Source: Theristus sp. LFF4_11 (taxonomy: Eukaryota; Nematoda; Chromadorea; Monhysterida; Xyalidae). From it: a stretch of DNA of 64,000 nucleotides. The notes under the pieces are model-generated. The model did no database searches. It was given only the letters and a program-made list of their open reading frames with translations, and was not told the origin of the DNA. Position 1 is the stretch's first letter, and each line of letters begins with the position of its first letter. Below are positions 1 to 12,100 of this stretch, in pieces. The DNA lies in assembly GCA_030248135.1 (NCBI GenBank), contig JASANC010001326.1, positions 1 through 64,000 of the forward strand, written 5' to 3'. The translations under genes and the position numbers were made by a program.

Positions 1-1
1 G

Positions 2-130
2 GAGGATAGCGAACAGACGACTGGCAAATTTCGCGTTGTCATGACAACCGAGATCGATCGGGTGATGCGCGACTGCCACTCCAGCGCGCTTGGCGGCCAC
101 TGTGGTATCGCAAAAACGTTCGTGTTTTGA
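2..130 (+). pseudogene. Retroelement integrase zinc-binding (H2C2-type) fragment
   Basis: An open stretch reads in from the window edge and ends at TGA 128-130. Its end, CHSSALGGHCGIAKT, resembles the start of the H2C2 zinc-binding module in front of the integrase core of LTR retrotransposons (family pattern CHxxxxGGHxGxxKT). The downstream CxxC half and the integrase core are not present in the next 900 bases, so this is at most a broken remnant, or the end of an exon whose partner I cannot see. Only about 40 residues are visible, so the family call is tentative. Confidence 0.4.
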
Positions 131-1038
131 CATTTGACATGAAAAACGTTGCTTTCACTTTTGCGCGTGTTCTGAATCACATGACTTATTCACTGAATCC
201 TTGTCGGTATCCAATGATGTTCAGTCTCCTTTGGTACTTATCGAATCGTGCACCCTGCAATTTTTGTTTTTTCTTGTTGAGTAAGGCAGGCAAAAGCCGC
301 CGAACGGTTTCACTCTTATTCACGCGTGATTATTGGTTTTCTGTATTCAGTTATATGTTATGACAGCCTGTATTCAGCTGGATTTGGAAATACTGCATAC
401 GGGGTTTTTAAAACGGCTACGGGGAATTAACAGCATAGTCCATTCCCCGTACTGGGACTTTGCACCATGGTCAAATCCCCGGACGGGGAAATAAAAACAC
501 GGGGAAATAAAATCGTGACACCGGCATGCACACGGATGCAAATCTCCAAGATGTGTGCGCACTGCACTTGGCCGGCCGATTCAGTTCGTCGTCGCACTGG
601 TGGTATGCGTATGATAACCGAAACAAACTGGATTATTGAATAAAAAACTATTTCCAGCGTTGACATTGTTCGTTCGCTTGCGATCATGGGCGCTGAGCGG
701 TGTCCTGCTGACAAGGTGCGTTCGATTTACATTCTGGAAAACAACCTCGCTGTCGAGGTCAAAATTTGACGAACTAATTCTGTTAAAAATATTTTGTGTT
801 GGTGTTAGGGCTTTTAGGCGATGATTTTAATCATAACCCAGAAAAGCGCCTGCAAAAGTGCGAGAGTGTCCTCGCCTCCCCCTACACGTGACACGTCACA
901 GGTCGCCTGTGCGTACGGCTGTGCGGCGCGTCGTCTCGGTCACTCGACGACGTTGGCGGGCAGCAGCAGTCAAAACGTCGCCACCACGCCACAGTCTGAC
1001 TCGATCTCCCGAGTCCACTGGCGAAACGTGCCGGCGTC
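131..1038. other. Upstream region without a supported gene
   Basis: Nothing convincing is coded here. Bases 480-520 hold two near-identical CGGGGAAATAAAA segments. From about 860 the DNA becomes GC-rich and is open in several overlapping frames on both strands. This is probably 5' sequence of the following phospholipase gene, but no upstream exon could be joined to it by frame. Confidence 0.4.
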
Positions 1039-4000
1039 ATGGGTCTCGCACCGCAGTGCGTCTCGCAGACGACGCCCATGTCAAGTTTGGCGTCTGCTAT
1101 CGACAAGGTCGCCTCGCCCTCGCACGAGGGCACGCCGGTGGCGTCGCGGCCGAACGCTGACGGCGACAATGGCACCATTGAGGACTTGGACCATGTCATT
1201 GGTAAACGCTGTATGTCTACGGTCGAACTGTAAAGTATAGGCAGTCAGCTGATTGCTAGGTTGAGAATCAGATGATGCATACTTTCTGTGCATGCATCGC
1301 TGTGGAGGCGGCGTCTGTCGTGCACAGAATGCATGCATCACGTGATCAGCAACCAATCGGCTGATTGCCTGTGATGTCGAGTTCGACCGTAATGATTTGG
1401 TGCCATTGAATATTCGGCTTGCTTTGCTGCGCTGACTCGTTTGTTTGATCAGCAATGTGTGTGTGTTCAGACAACCGTTTTTCAGTGGGCGGCTTTGTCT
1501 CATTATTTGTGATCCATGTGTTTCGTTGTATCATCAACCATGAGCATCGTTCGTTTCAGACTTCAACAGGTTCCGCCAGCAAGAGAGCGTCGCGCACACC
1601 AAGCAACTGTTGGAGGCCGGCAACGAGCGCCTCGTGGCGTTGTTGTCGCTCGACGGCGGTGGCATTCGCGGGCTCATACTGCTGCAGGTGAGCTTCAGGG
1701 CAAAATGCGCGCGCAAACGCATGAATACTCTTATTTCCATTTTGTTCTGATTTCTCCAAGACGTTTCCAGCTGCTGTTGGCAATGGAATCGCTGGCGAAA
1801 AAGCCGATCTTCGAGTACTTCGACTGGGTGATTGGCACGAGCACTGGCTCGATGGTTGGCGCCGCGCTCTGTCTTGGTGTGTTTGTAGCATCAGCGAAGA
1901 AAACATTGTTCCAGTCGGAAATGAAAACCATAGGCGAACTGATGATTGGCTGCTTTTGAATTGCGCTCACTGATTGGTCGGTCAGACCAACTGAATGCAA
2001 CCAATCAGTGTGCTGGATTGAAATTCCAGCTTGCACACGACCTGCTTCTTTTCACAGTTTGACTGTATTGTTCGGTTCATTTCAGTTATGTTCTGTGAAA
2101 CTGTCAGACGAAAACTGCCGAGCAGCTGTGTGCCTTTGCAGCAGTTGCATATTCTTGCCGTTCAATGTTGCAGGCAAATCGCTGCGCGAATGTCAACGTT
2201 TGTACCTGCGCTTCAAGGACCAGATATTCGAGGGTTGGCAGCGGCCGTATAACACTGAGAAACTCGAGAAATTCATTCGAATGGAGATGGGGGACACGAC
2301 GACGATGGGCGATATTCAGTGGCCACGGTTGGTGTCACGTTCAGCAGATACATTCTGGCAGTGGATGTCTTTTATCTGAACGGTACACGTGCAGACTGGC
2401 GGTGACGACTTGCCAGGCTGACCACGTGCCGTGCGAGTTTGCCCTGCTGCGCAACTACCAGCTGCCGGTGTCGGCTGTCACGAACGCTCGCCTCGGATAT
2501 CATCCGCCGGAAGGTCGGACGCACATGGAATTGCTGTTGTGTTTGGGAAATTCAGCTGCGTATTTTATGCTGCAGTGTGGTTCGTGTGAATGCATGCAGT
2601 GGAGTTCATCCGAAGGTGTGCCGAAGCATTCAACTAAACGTGACATGTTTAATTGACAGTCTATTTTGTGTAGAAGAGCCGGTTTGGAAGGCGCTACGCA
2701 AGAGCAGTGCAGCACCGACCTATTTCACGAGTGTCGATGGCAGATGGGTCGATGGGGGACTGGTCGCCAACAATCCGACCATTGATCTCATGGTTGAAGT
2801 GGAACAATACAACAGCACGCTGGCGTGCTCCGTGAGTGACGTGCGCTTTCATGTTGTTCTCAGTGGACAGTTGAGAACGTGTTGGCTAGTTGGTTGGAAA
2901 TTGTTGCAAGTAGCTGAATCTTTGTTTCACAAAAACACAAAACCTTAATTTTCTACGATTAGCAATTGAAATCTAGCAAGCGATTAGCCGATTGTCAGTC
3001 ACAACATTATTCGTAACAGTGTAACCACTCCACTCAGCCACAGTCGAACTATAATTATAGGTAGTCGGCTGATTGGTTGGTGTTCACGTGATGGATGTCT
3101 CACCTCATCCACAGCAACGCCTGCACAGAAGGCCATGCGTCACGTGATCACCAACCAATCAGCGGATTGCCTACAATTTCGAGTTTCGTTCGAGTGCACT
3201 GAGTGTAGTGTAGTGTAGTTGTGTGCCGTTTGTGCAGCATCGCCGCGAGCACTGCGTCCGTGTTGGCTGCATCGTGTCCGTCGGCTGCGGTCGCATCCCT
3301 GACCAACCGATGGACACACTCGACTTCGATCTCACCGGCAACCCGTTGAACACGGCGCTCTACATGAAGAACATGGGCTTCTTGCTCGTTGAACAGGTCG
3401 ACTTTAATGTGAACTGACACTGGCACCGTGGCAACTGTGAGAGAACGATGCTGCTAAACTGCTACAAAAACTAGCGTATTCGTAGCAAAATCTGTGGCGC
3501 TCGTTTTCTCCGTGGTGCTGCGTGATCGTTCGTTGGTGAAAACAGTGTGCATGTTGATGATGATGCCAGTCAGTGTTTGGCCGTTTGAATTGGTCTGATT
3601 CATTGCGTGGTTGAATGTTGCCGCAAACGCCCGTCTCCGCTCGCCACTTCAGCTGACCGCCACCGAGGGCGTGCCCGTGGACCGCGCACGCACCTGGGCG
3701 CACCAGCAGCAGACGCCATTCTATCGGTTCAGCACGCCGATGACGAAGCTGATCATGCTCGACACGAAGGAGGACAGCGACTTGGTGACGCTCATGTGGG
3801 ACACGGTCGAGTACGTGCACAGGTGTGTGCATGACGCCCGGCCTGGCGCCTGACCGAGCGCACACTGCCTGTGAACGGCATGGAAAGCATTTTGGCAATC
3901 TGAAACTTGTCACGTTTCGTGGCCTTGGTAGTAGCGCGTTAGTCTGTTGACTGCGCGGTCGGGGGATCGAACCCAGCCGGGGGGTGTTTTGGCACTTGAG

Positions 4001-4352
4001 TGACAACCACTCGATAAGCGCCCCCACTTGGCGGCGTTCTATGTAAGCTTATCTGGGTTAGCCGTGGTTGAAAAAGATCGCCTAAAATACTGTTCGTTCG
4101 GAAACTGATTTCCTTTGTCTACTTGCGCACACTTGGCGGCTGTCGTCGAACAAACCAACAACAACAAACTGGATCATTCGAACGTTCTTCTGTTGCAGAC
4201 AACGAGACGAGATGGTCGAGTGTGTGCAGCTGCTGACGGCCATCGGCAAGTCGGCCAGCAGACGTGGCTACTTTGAGCAGGTGCCCCTGGCCGCCTCGAA
4301 TGTCCCCTCGCGTGATTCGCCCACAAAACCTGTTGATGCTAACTTTTTCTAG
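1039..4352 (+). CDS. Calcium-independent phospholipase A2 (PLA2G6/iPLA2-type patatin lipase)
   Basis: Hydrolyses the sn-2 acyl ester of phospholipids with a Ser-Asp dyad. Inferred exons: 1039-1201, 1560-1687, 1771-1876, 2174-2327, 2395-2513, 2674-2831, 3238-3396, 3653-3822, 4199-4352 (stop TAG). All phases agree, giving about 436 residues. Seen in order: the glycine-rich oxyanion loop DGGGIRG, the nucleophile elbow GTSTG, the catalytic-Asp motif VDGGLVANNP, then the typical C-terminal VDRAR and MWDTVEYVHR stretches of group VI enzymes. PLA2G6 relatives normally carry ankyrin repeats before the lipase domain. None is coded in the 1 kb upstream, so this is either a catalytic-domain-only paralogue or its N-terminus lies outside the window. 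The start at 1039 is the first Met in the open frame and is uncertain. Introns hold two MITEs and a SINE. Confidence 0.88.
1218..1391. repeat. MITE family B copy with perfect 12-bp ends
   Basis: Begins TACGGTCGAACT and ends with its exact inverse complement AGTTCGACCGTA. The inner arms contain GGCAGTCAGCTGATTG and CAATCGGCTGATTGCC, and the copy has a CACGTGATCA block. It occupies about half of intron 1 of the phospholipase gene. Related copies are at 3042-3188, 34054-34215, 36498-36620, 41973-43000 (split) and 52090-52231. Confidence 0.8.
3042..3188. repeat. MITE family B copy
   Basis: Inverted repeat starting CAGTCGAACTATAATTATAG and ending ATTTCGAGTTTCG. The arms carry GCTGATTGGTTGGTG and CACCAACCAATCAGC around a short centre with CACGTGAT in both arms. 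It lies in phospholipase intron 6 (2832-3237). Confidence 0.75.
3916..4090 (+). mobile_element. tRNA-derived SINE, copy 1
   Basis: The head looks like a decayed tRNA gene: TGGCCTTGGTAG matches an A box and GGGGGATCGAACCC a B box of the internal RNA polymerase III promoter. The body then runs through GGCACTTGAGTGAC and GGGTTAGCC to ATCGCCTAAAA. The second copy at 61061-61262 has the same head and body. The tRNA arms no longer pair well, so it is not a functional tRNA. It lies in phospholipase intron 8 (3823-4198), in the sense direction. Confidence 0.75.
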
Positions 4353-6190
4353 TGTTTTTTGAGTGAAATCTGCAACGCTTCGCTTTTTTCACGAAAATGA
4401 AAGTTTTATATAAGCGTTTACTGCTTTAGTTGGTCAAAGGGATTTGATTTGCAATCACCACGTTATGGCATTTCAACGAAGCAGTGGTTTCTTAACAGTG
4501 GTTCTTCACGCGCTTTTCTTATCATTTTACTTCCAGAACAGACCAAAAAATGCGCAAAAAAATTATTTTGGTCGGTATTCACGTGGTTGTAGTGTTGTAC
4601 GCTTTCATTTCGAAATCCGTCGTTATCTCGCCAGAATATATCAAGACTTTTTATTTCTGTTTCTTATCTTTCTTCATGCTTGTGTACTTTTGCAGTTCAA
4701 TTGTAAACAAATGTCACATTTATTTTTTCGTATGATCTGTTATTCCGTTGCCATGTTCTATTCCAGTCATTCGATCGGTGTTCTAAATTTCAAAGTTCTA
4801 GATTTAGCTTCGTCGTGTGGTTGTTTGTTTGTTATCACCATTTTTACCTTGTTCAATAGGTTTTTTGTGCGAAAGGAAGTATACTGCGTGTGACACGTAG
4901 TTTCCGTTCGGTGAAATCGAAAAACAAGCATTCCAAAAATATTGACAACTCGCTTTGATTGTGTCGTGCTTGCCACTGGTGATGTCGTGTTCGTCGTTTG
5001 TGGTGAAGGTACATTCGTGAAAAATGATCTATTCATCTGTGTTATGGAAATCTAAACTTAGCTGGCTAATAAAACATGTCAAGACCAGTTGAAGAAATTT
5101 GGATATTTGCAGCGTGTTTACTCAAAATCGGTCACAATTTGCAAAATGCAGAGCCCGTGAAAGAAAGAACAATGAGCCGTGTTAGGCATATTTTGTCACA
5201 ATTGGGTTTTGATTCCGACCAAAACCAATTCCGGTTCCTTCTTTAAATTACAAAAAATTCGCGGACTCTATTCTGCTATAATAAAAAAGTGGCAGGTTTG
5301 AAGAAATATACTGTATGCAATAGACTTTTTTGTATGCACATTGGCCGCAGGGGGCGCCATGATCGCAGACTCCGCCCACCGCGATACCAAAAGTGATCGT
5401 TATAAAAAGCAACAATGCACCACTCGCGACAGGGTGCATGTCTTCAGCAATTTCATTTTGTTCTGACACTTTCTGATTCCCACCAATTTTTTTTCAGTGA
5501 AATTTTGCAAATTTACGCGGCTTTGTAGCGTGTATATCCGTTTTCGCGAGTGCAACGTATGTGTATGCGACCATTATTGTGCGTTCACGGCTCATTTGCC
5601 ACTGCGGTGTTTGCTTTTCCAGTCATGTATCTAAACTAAACCCCGTTTACACTTTTTTGTGATTTTTGAATCGGTCTATCTATTCGCCAATAACCTTCAA
5701 ACGTTTTTTTGCATTGTGCTTTTGGTGAAAAAACTCATGGTTCCTTGGTTTATTGTGTTTTTGTTCGAGTGCGTTTGCGAGTTCACCAAGTGACCCTGAG
5801 TGCCTGGGAGCCAAGTTGTCTGCGCACGGCACGCACTCCTCAGCTTTATGCTTGTGTTCCTTTTTTCACGTTAATCAGATTATCGTTCGTTTGCGCAGGT
5901 TTTTACGCCTCTGAATCGTAAATGTGTAAAAGAAATATTGAGTGGATTATGTTATAGAGATTATTTTCTGTTCTGGCGGACATTTTTTCTGCACGTCGGG
6001 GTTAATGACGTTGCAGAGAAAGCAGCGGTTGTTGTGGTCTTATCCAGTATTATAATATTTCTTGCAGAATTGCTAACCAGGACACTGTAATGGACAGCCT
6101 AGACTGTAATCTCGCATTACGAACAAATCGCCGACAATTTTCTTTCGCCAACTACTTCTCGATGAGCCACTGACATTCCCAAAAGGCGTC
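4353..6190. other. Intergenic spacer between iPLA2 and Fringe
   Basis: About 1.8 kb, AT-rich, with no supported coding exon. AATAAA at about 5067 could serve the phospholipase 3' end. Short open frames in 4444-5036 show no recognisable protein. The right part must hold the Fringe promoter and 5' UTR; no core promoter motif stands out. Confidence 0.5.
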
Positions 6191-9100
6191 ATGTGGCACC
6201 GTCGCCAGTTGGTGGCGTTCGCCCGTCAGACGGCGGTGTCCGCCACGGCGTTCTTCTGTTGTCTCACCCTGTTACGGGTACATCTGTCCGCCACCGTGAA
6301 CATCAAGCACCCGCCAGCGCAACAACTGTCGCCCGGTTCAATTGTCGCGGACCATCGGTCGTCGTCGGCCAAAACCTCTGACGCACAAACGGAGCAGTTT
6401 GAAGAAAAACGAGAAAACTCTCATTTCACCAGTGGCGTCAGCGTGCATAATCCACGATTTCGACGGCTGGCTGAGAAGGACGATTACGTGTTCCCGGTTG
6501 ACAAGAACTTGCTGGGCGACGTTGCACACGAACGGCGAATGGTGCCGTTGGAGGAACTGATGATCTCCGTGAAAACGTCTGGAAAATTCCATGGCACCCG
6601 ACTACGCGACGTGCTCGACACTTGGTACACACTGGCGCCACAATCGGTCCGTTTTGCTGCTTCGATTTCATTTTTTTCTCTTTCAATTTCCTTTCGCGGA
6701 AATTTCGTTTTCCCACCTCTTTCCTGTTCGGTTTTTGTTTTGTTTCCTTTGAAATTGGCACGCTCTCACAATGTCGGGGGTGGACAAGCGAATAATCTGA
6801 TTCATAAAAAAATGACAACAGCTGTCACTTGCACTTGTTTTCATTTGTAGTTCTGTGTTTCCCCGAATGGCTTTTGCCGTAAGGCTATGCTGCAAAGTCC
6901 TCCGATCAATGCAAGTGATGATGCGAAAATCCAATTTTCACGTCTCAAAATTGTGTGTCAACGGCCCAATGTCGTGTGTGTACGTGTGTTTATGATTGAT
7001 TTGTGCAGTTTTCACTCAAATTTTTGCAATTTTCTCAGTTTTGGTGTCACGCTTTCTGATTTTGTGAGAATGCGTGAGAAATCATTATTGGCATGTATGG
7101 TGTAGCCCGCACGTTTGTTTGTGAGTGAAACGTTGAATTTTCAATATTGACATTTTCAACAACAATCTCCATCCATGTGACTGACCATCGTTGCAGCCGG
7201 GAATTACATTTCCACGCAAATTTTTCACTATTTTTTGCTCAAAGAGAATTGTCACAGTCATATCGCAATTTACAACGTGGATTCGTTTGCTCCTCAAAAA
7301 AAAACAAAGTTAAAATTTGATGCGGTTGAAAAAATGTCAGAAAAAAATTATTTTTGGCAGGTGAACAGATTACTCAATTTTTTGTCCCCAAATAATTGTA
7401 AACCACAATGGATTGGTTGTTGCTCAATCTCAAGCCCCTATGTTTTTCTGTGATGCCATACTGTCTGTGGGAAACCTGTTGTTGGAGGCTCCACGGGTAT
7501 TCTGTTTAGGCACCGACGCACCAATGCGCAACATGCACTGTAGTGGTAATACGAAAATGGGCACTTTTGCCCCAGAAAAGACAATGGGACATCAGCATTG
7601 TGTGTGGTGCTCTTGTGCAAACAGACCTGCTGCAATGCTGATAAAAAAGTGGCCATAAAAGAAATGTGCCGTGAGGCATAAAGTTCGTTGTTCTTTATGT
7701 TCTTTCCTTTTTACATTGTTTGCTGAGGTGGTAAAGATGATGATGAATATTCATTCTCATCCTTCCCCGAATTCTTTCAGGGCATCACAGGGTCAACCTT
7801 TTTTCGTCTGCGTTACACAACGGAATTAATTCCATAGTGCATCTAATATCGCTGGAGTTTTTTCATCAAGATTTTTTGATCTTTTTGTATAAGTAGTGCT
7901 TTTTGTTCGCCAGCCAAGAAAATCAGGTTAAGTGTGGACGGACGGTGGGAACACGAGGCCTGAGTTATAAAGAGAAATTTTTTAAAGAGTGTGAATGGGA
8001 GGAAAAAATTTGGAAACAGAAGTGTGGACATGCGACAGCAACAGCGGCATAGAGCTTTCAGACATCACAATTTGTCAAGCGCACTCACTTCTCTCACACA
8101 CGCTTGCTTTTACATGAAAAAAAGTACCGCCGAAAGAAAAAGTCATAACCGATTATCGAGTGTAAACTTTGATTTTGCATGTGTTTGTGTTACAACAGAT
8201 TTTTTGTTTGAAAAAATTCGCTGGAAAACATGGCGTAATCTGACAAAATTTGTTGTGCTCATAAAGAATCGCCGCACAGCAATTCCACACGGCGTCTCAG
8301 GTGAATTATAATCAACCAATCAACGTTTTACCGTAAAATTCAGTGGTTGATAAAATCAAACATGTTGCGTTTTGTTTTTTAGCTGCGGAAGCAGCGCCAA
8401 CAGACGCACAGATGCAAACTTTGACCCTGACAATTGAAATTGCTGACGAAATATGTTCATGGCGGCACTTTTTTGCAAGTTGATTTGCATCACTCAAACA
8501 TCTGTCTGTCATAATCACAAATTTCTGACTTTTCAGCTATTCCAGTTGAATACCGTAGTTTTTTAGTGAAATTTCGTTGGCATTTGTTGTAAAAGGTTCA
8601 TTACACCAGACAGTTGGCAGTGTGGCGGAAATAATTGCATTTCAATGGAGGCGAAAAATAAATTTTGTGAATCCGTGAGCAACAAAAGCTTTGATCATTT
8701 TTTGCGGCGTTGTATAATTTCGTTTTTTTTTTCATTTCAAATGCTCCAGTACAGCATTTTTATATTTGAATGAATGAGTTTGGCCATGGTGATGGCATTG
8801 TTCCCATGGCCTGGTTGTACAACGTTCATGTTGATGTTGTCGCAAATGGATAATGAATAATCAAATAAAATTTGCTGAAAATTGTCCGTGGAAACTGGGG
8901 AAAATCACGTGTGTGCGTGAATGGTAAACATTTTATTGCACGAGAATTTGTTTTCAAAGTATTTTTGAATTTAAATTTTTAAAAACCTTGACGTTTTTAT
9001 TTATGGTGGCTGGTTTTTTCCTCGAAAGTCTTGTTATGTCGTCTATTTTCACATGGACGCATTTTTATAGGCCGTGTTTTATCGAATCACAAAGAATGTG

Positions 9101-12100
9101 ACCGGAGTCTTGAACAATTTTTTTTGAATTGCGTGTTTGCAAAATCATTTGAGTTTTTTTGGACGGTGGATTTTCTCAAGAAACGTTGCTGAGTGTGGCA
9201 TAGACCAAGTTCGGGGTCGTTCGGTGAATATGCCGTTTGGGGAAATAATTGGCGAAACTGTAAAAAACATAAAATATCGGTGTTTATGAAATCATTATTG
9301 CCGAAACTAAATTTCCACATATCGTGCAAGTGTGGCAGCTGGACTCAGGTATCTATGTCATTTCAAAAAACCCTAAAAAACTGACGCTTTTTTTAGATTT
9401 ACTTCTTCACGGACACACCCGATGCGCGGCTCGACAAAGAAACCGGTGCGTTTTTTCTTTTTATGCGCTGTTTGCTATTATTGTACGAAACCCTATCATT
9501 ATTTTACTGGTAGGGTAGCTTTCTAAATAACCTCCCGACTTAACGATCAGCGATGTTTTTTTCACAAACAATTGAAGAGTGATTTTTTTCAAGAGTTTCC
9601 CTTTTTTTCCGACACGTACACACTTTTTGACAAAGCCACACTTTCCACATTCCACCTAAACTTGCAATGCAGCGGCAGCGCGCGGTTTTGATTACGGGTT
9701 TCAATAATGCGACAAAAACTCATTTTCGCTTCAAAAATTGCTTTTGATGAGTCAGAAATGATGTTTGAAAAAAGGTTTCGCCAAAAACCATGAATTTTCT
9801 TGTTTTGTTGACATGTGGAAAGAGCGGAAGTTGTGGCGCACGGAGCGGGACTCAGTGGGCGAATCTTGTTTTTCTCACAAAAATGTCAGCCAGCGCGCAT
9901 AATGCGAGCAAAAAATCAGAAAAAATGAACATAGACAAGGTCATTTTCTTAACAGAACAATGAAATGAACTTTTGTTCAACAATCTCCAAAAGTTAACCA
10001 AAAAATTGCAGCCAATAAGATGAGTAAGTAACCAGTGTGGCTAATTTTCGTTCATTCGCACCTTTTTTTCAAAAGTTTTCTCACATATAATTCCACTAAT
10101 CACAAAATTCGATGTCATCAACAAAGGACGAGAATGGAAAACTGTATTTTCCATTTTGAATGTAAAGGACGATCTTTCCCAATGTCAGTTTCATTCGACT
10201 TTTGTCACACACCGTCAACACTTTTTTGAAACAGTTTGAACGACACATGAAAAACGCACAATTTTGAGAATACGACCATTTTGTGAACGTGGCCATTTGC
10301 GCGTGTGTTCACACGTCCTCTGGAGCTAATCGTAAAAAATGAACAACAAAAAATATTTGGCAAAAAACACAACGTCGCACCGCTTCGACGCAGCTTTCGC
10401 TTCCACTTTTTTCTTATCAAGAAAGCGCAGTGATGCTTTTTGTGGTTACAATGAGACGGCGTCGTAAAACTGTGAGCGCACAGAGCATAATCCTGCAAAC
10501 GAGGGGCGGGAATGCAACCGTAAAAAGTTGTTGAACGTTTTAGTTAAAAAATGTCATGCTTTTTTTATTTTCCAGCTGGTCACATGGTGAATACGGGTTG
10601 TACTGCTAGTCATAATCGGTAAGCCGTTGTTTTCATTTACTTTTTTTGTAAACTATAAAAAATCGCTTTATTTTCAACAACAACCGCACCCAAATCAGAC
10701 AAAAGTTGTGCCCGAGAAAAACTGTAAACGCTGATAATAAATGGTTTTAAGGGTGCAGTTACTAACGGGACCCACATAGCAGACAGACACACTGCATTAT
10801 TCAAACAAAATGCGTTTTACTAACCGGCTACTGTAATTTCAAACGTGCTGGCGCCGATTTTCATTGATACAAAACAGCAATAAATTATCGAAAAACTTTA
10901 TTACCTGTGTTTTCGGCGTAATATTTCTCTAATACAGTAGGATTTGGAAACTGATCATGAAAACAGGTGGGCAATGGAACTAAATTTGCAGCGTCCTAAA
11001 TAAAATTGTCGTTTCGAAGGACAATTTTTTGCTAATTCTGGTCTTCTACGTTGATTGGTTGCTTCATATCGGTGACCGACCATTTGCTGGTCACGTCAAC
11101 TGAAGGTTTTCCTTGAAATCGTACTTTCAGTATTCCAGTGGTATACCATAAAAACCACCTGTTTCAATCTTATAAAGAACATTTTCTCACGCTCGCTTAA
11201 AAAACAAGTCACTTTTCTCAAGAACCAAATGAACACTTCACGCTTTTCGTTGTGAAAGCGAATTTTTTAAAATCCCACACAAGCTAGAAAGCGCAAAAGT
11301 CAAGCAGTGTGGAGTGGACAGTTTTGTTTACCAGTTCTGAAAACAAGGTATTCATTCACCCAATAGGAAAGTGTTTACTCAGCAAATATCGTAGTCTAAA
11401 CAAACACCGTATGCGCGTTCTCTGGGATAGTCTCATATAAACCGGGGTAAATGAATTGGTTTAAAAAAATTTGATCTCGCATCGTTTGTATCGATTTGCT
11501 GTTTCATTCTGATTTTTCGATGATAAAATGTCAAAACAAAAACAAGATAACATAAACGTGCATATTCTGTCACTGGAAATCGATCGATCATTATATTTGC
11601 AAAGAGAGCAACATTTCGAAACTGAAACTATGCAAGATAGACAACTTTGATATTCTCATCTTTTTCTTATGAACCAGACCGCCTTGACCCATATAAACGT
11701 ACAGTTTTACAAGGGGCAGGCGACTCGGGTGTCTGTGTCGAAAATGTTTACAATCTCTGTCGATCTTCCAAAAATTATTGATCAATCAATATATTCGGCC
11801 GTAATTTGTCAAAATTGTAATTACAGTCATTGAAAAAGCTATTCATCCAGAGTTTAAAAAATGCATACAGGGAATCGAAAGTAATTTCTTGTTTTGAAAA
11901 TCGGAATCCACGCACCCAAGGGTGTGAAATTTTATGGTACTTTCTACATCAACTAAATCACAACCGGGACCACACACAACAAACGACGTTCGCTTTCAAC
12001 TTTCAAATTGAATTCAAAACTTCAAAAAGTCGTTCATTTCATCTTTTTTTATTTTCCAGACAAGCGCTTTGCTGCAAGATGAACGCCGAACTGGAGTTTT

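Noticed and set aside
821..1503. Several overlapping open frames on both strands
   Set aside because: GC-rich sequence gives many open frames; only the frame from 1039 joins the phospholipase by phase, and 1218-1391 is a MITE.
3920..3990. tRNA gene
   Set aside because: A and B boxes are present but the acceptor and anticodon arms do not pair, and a shared non-tRNA body follows in both copies; it is a SINE head.
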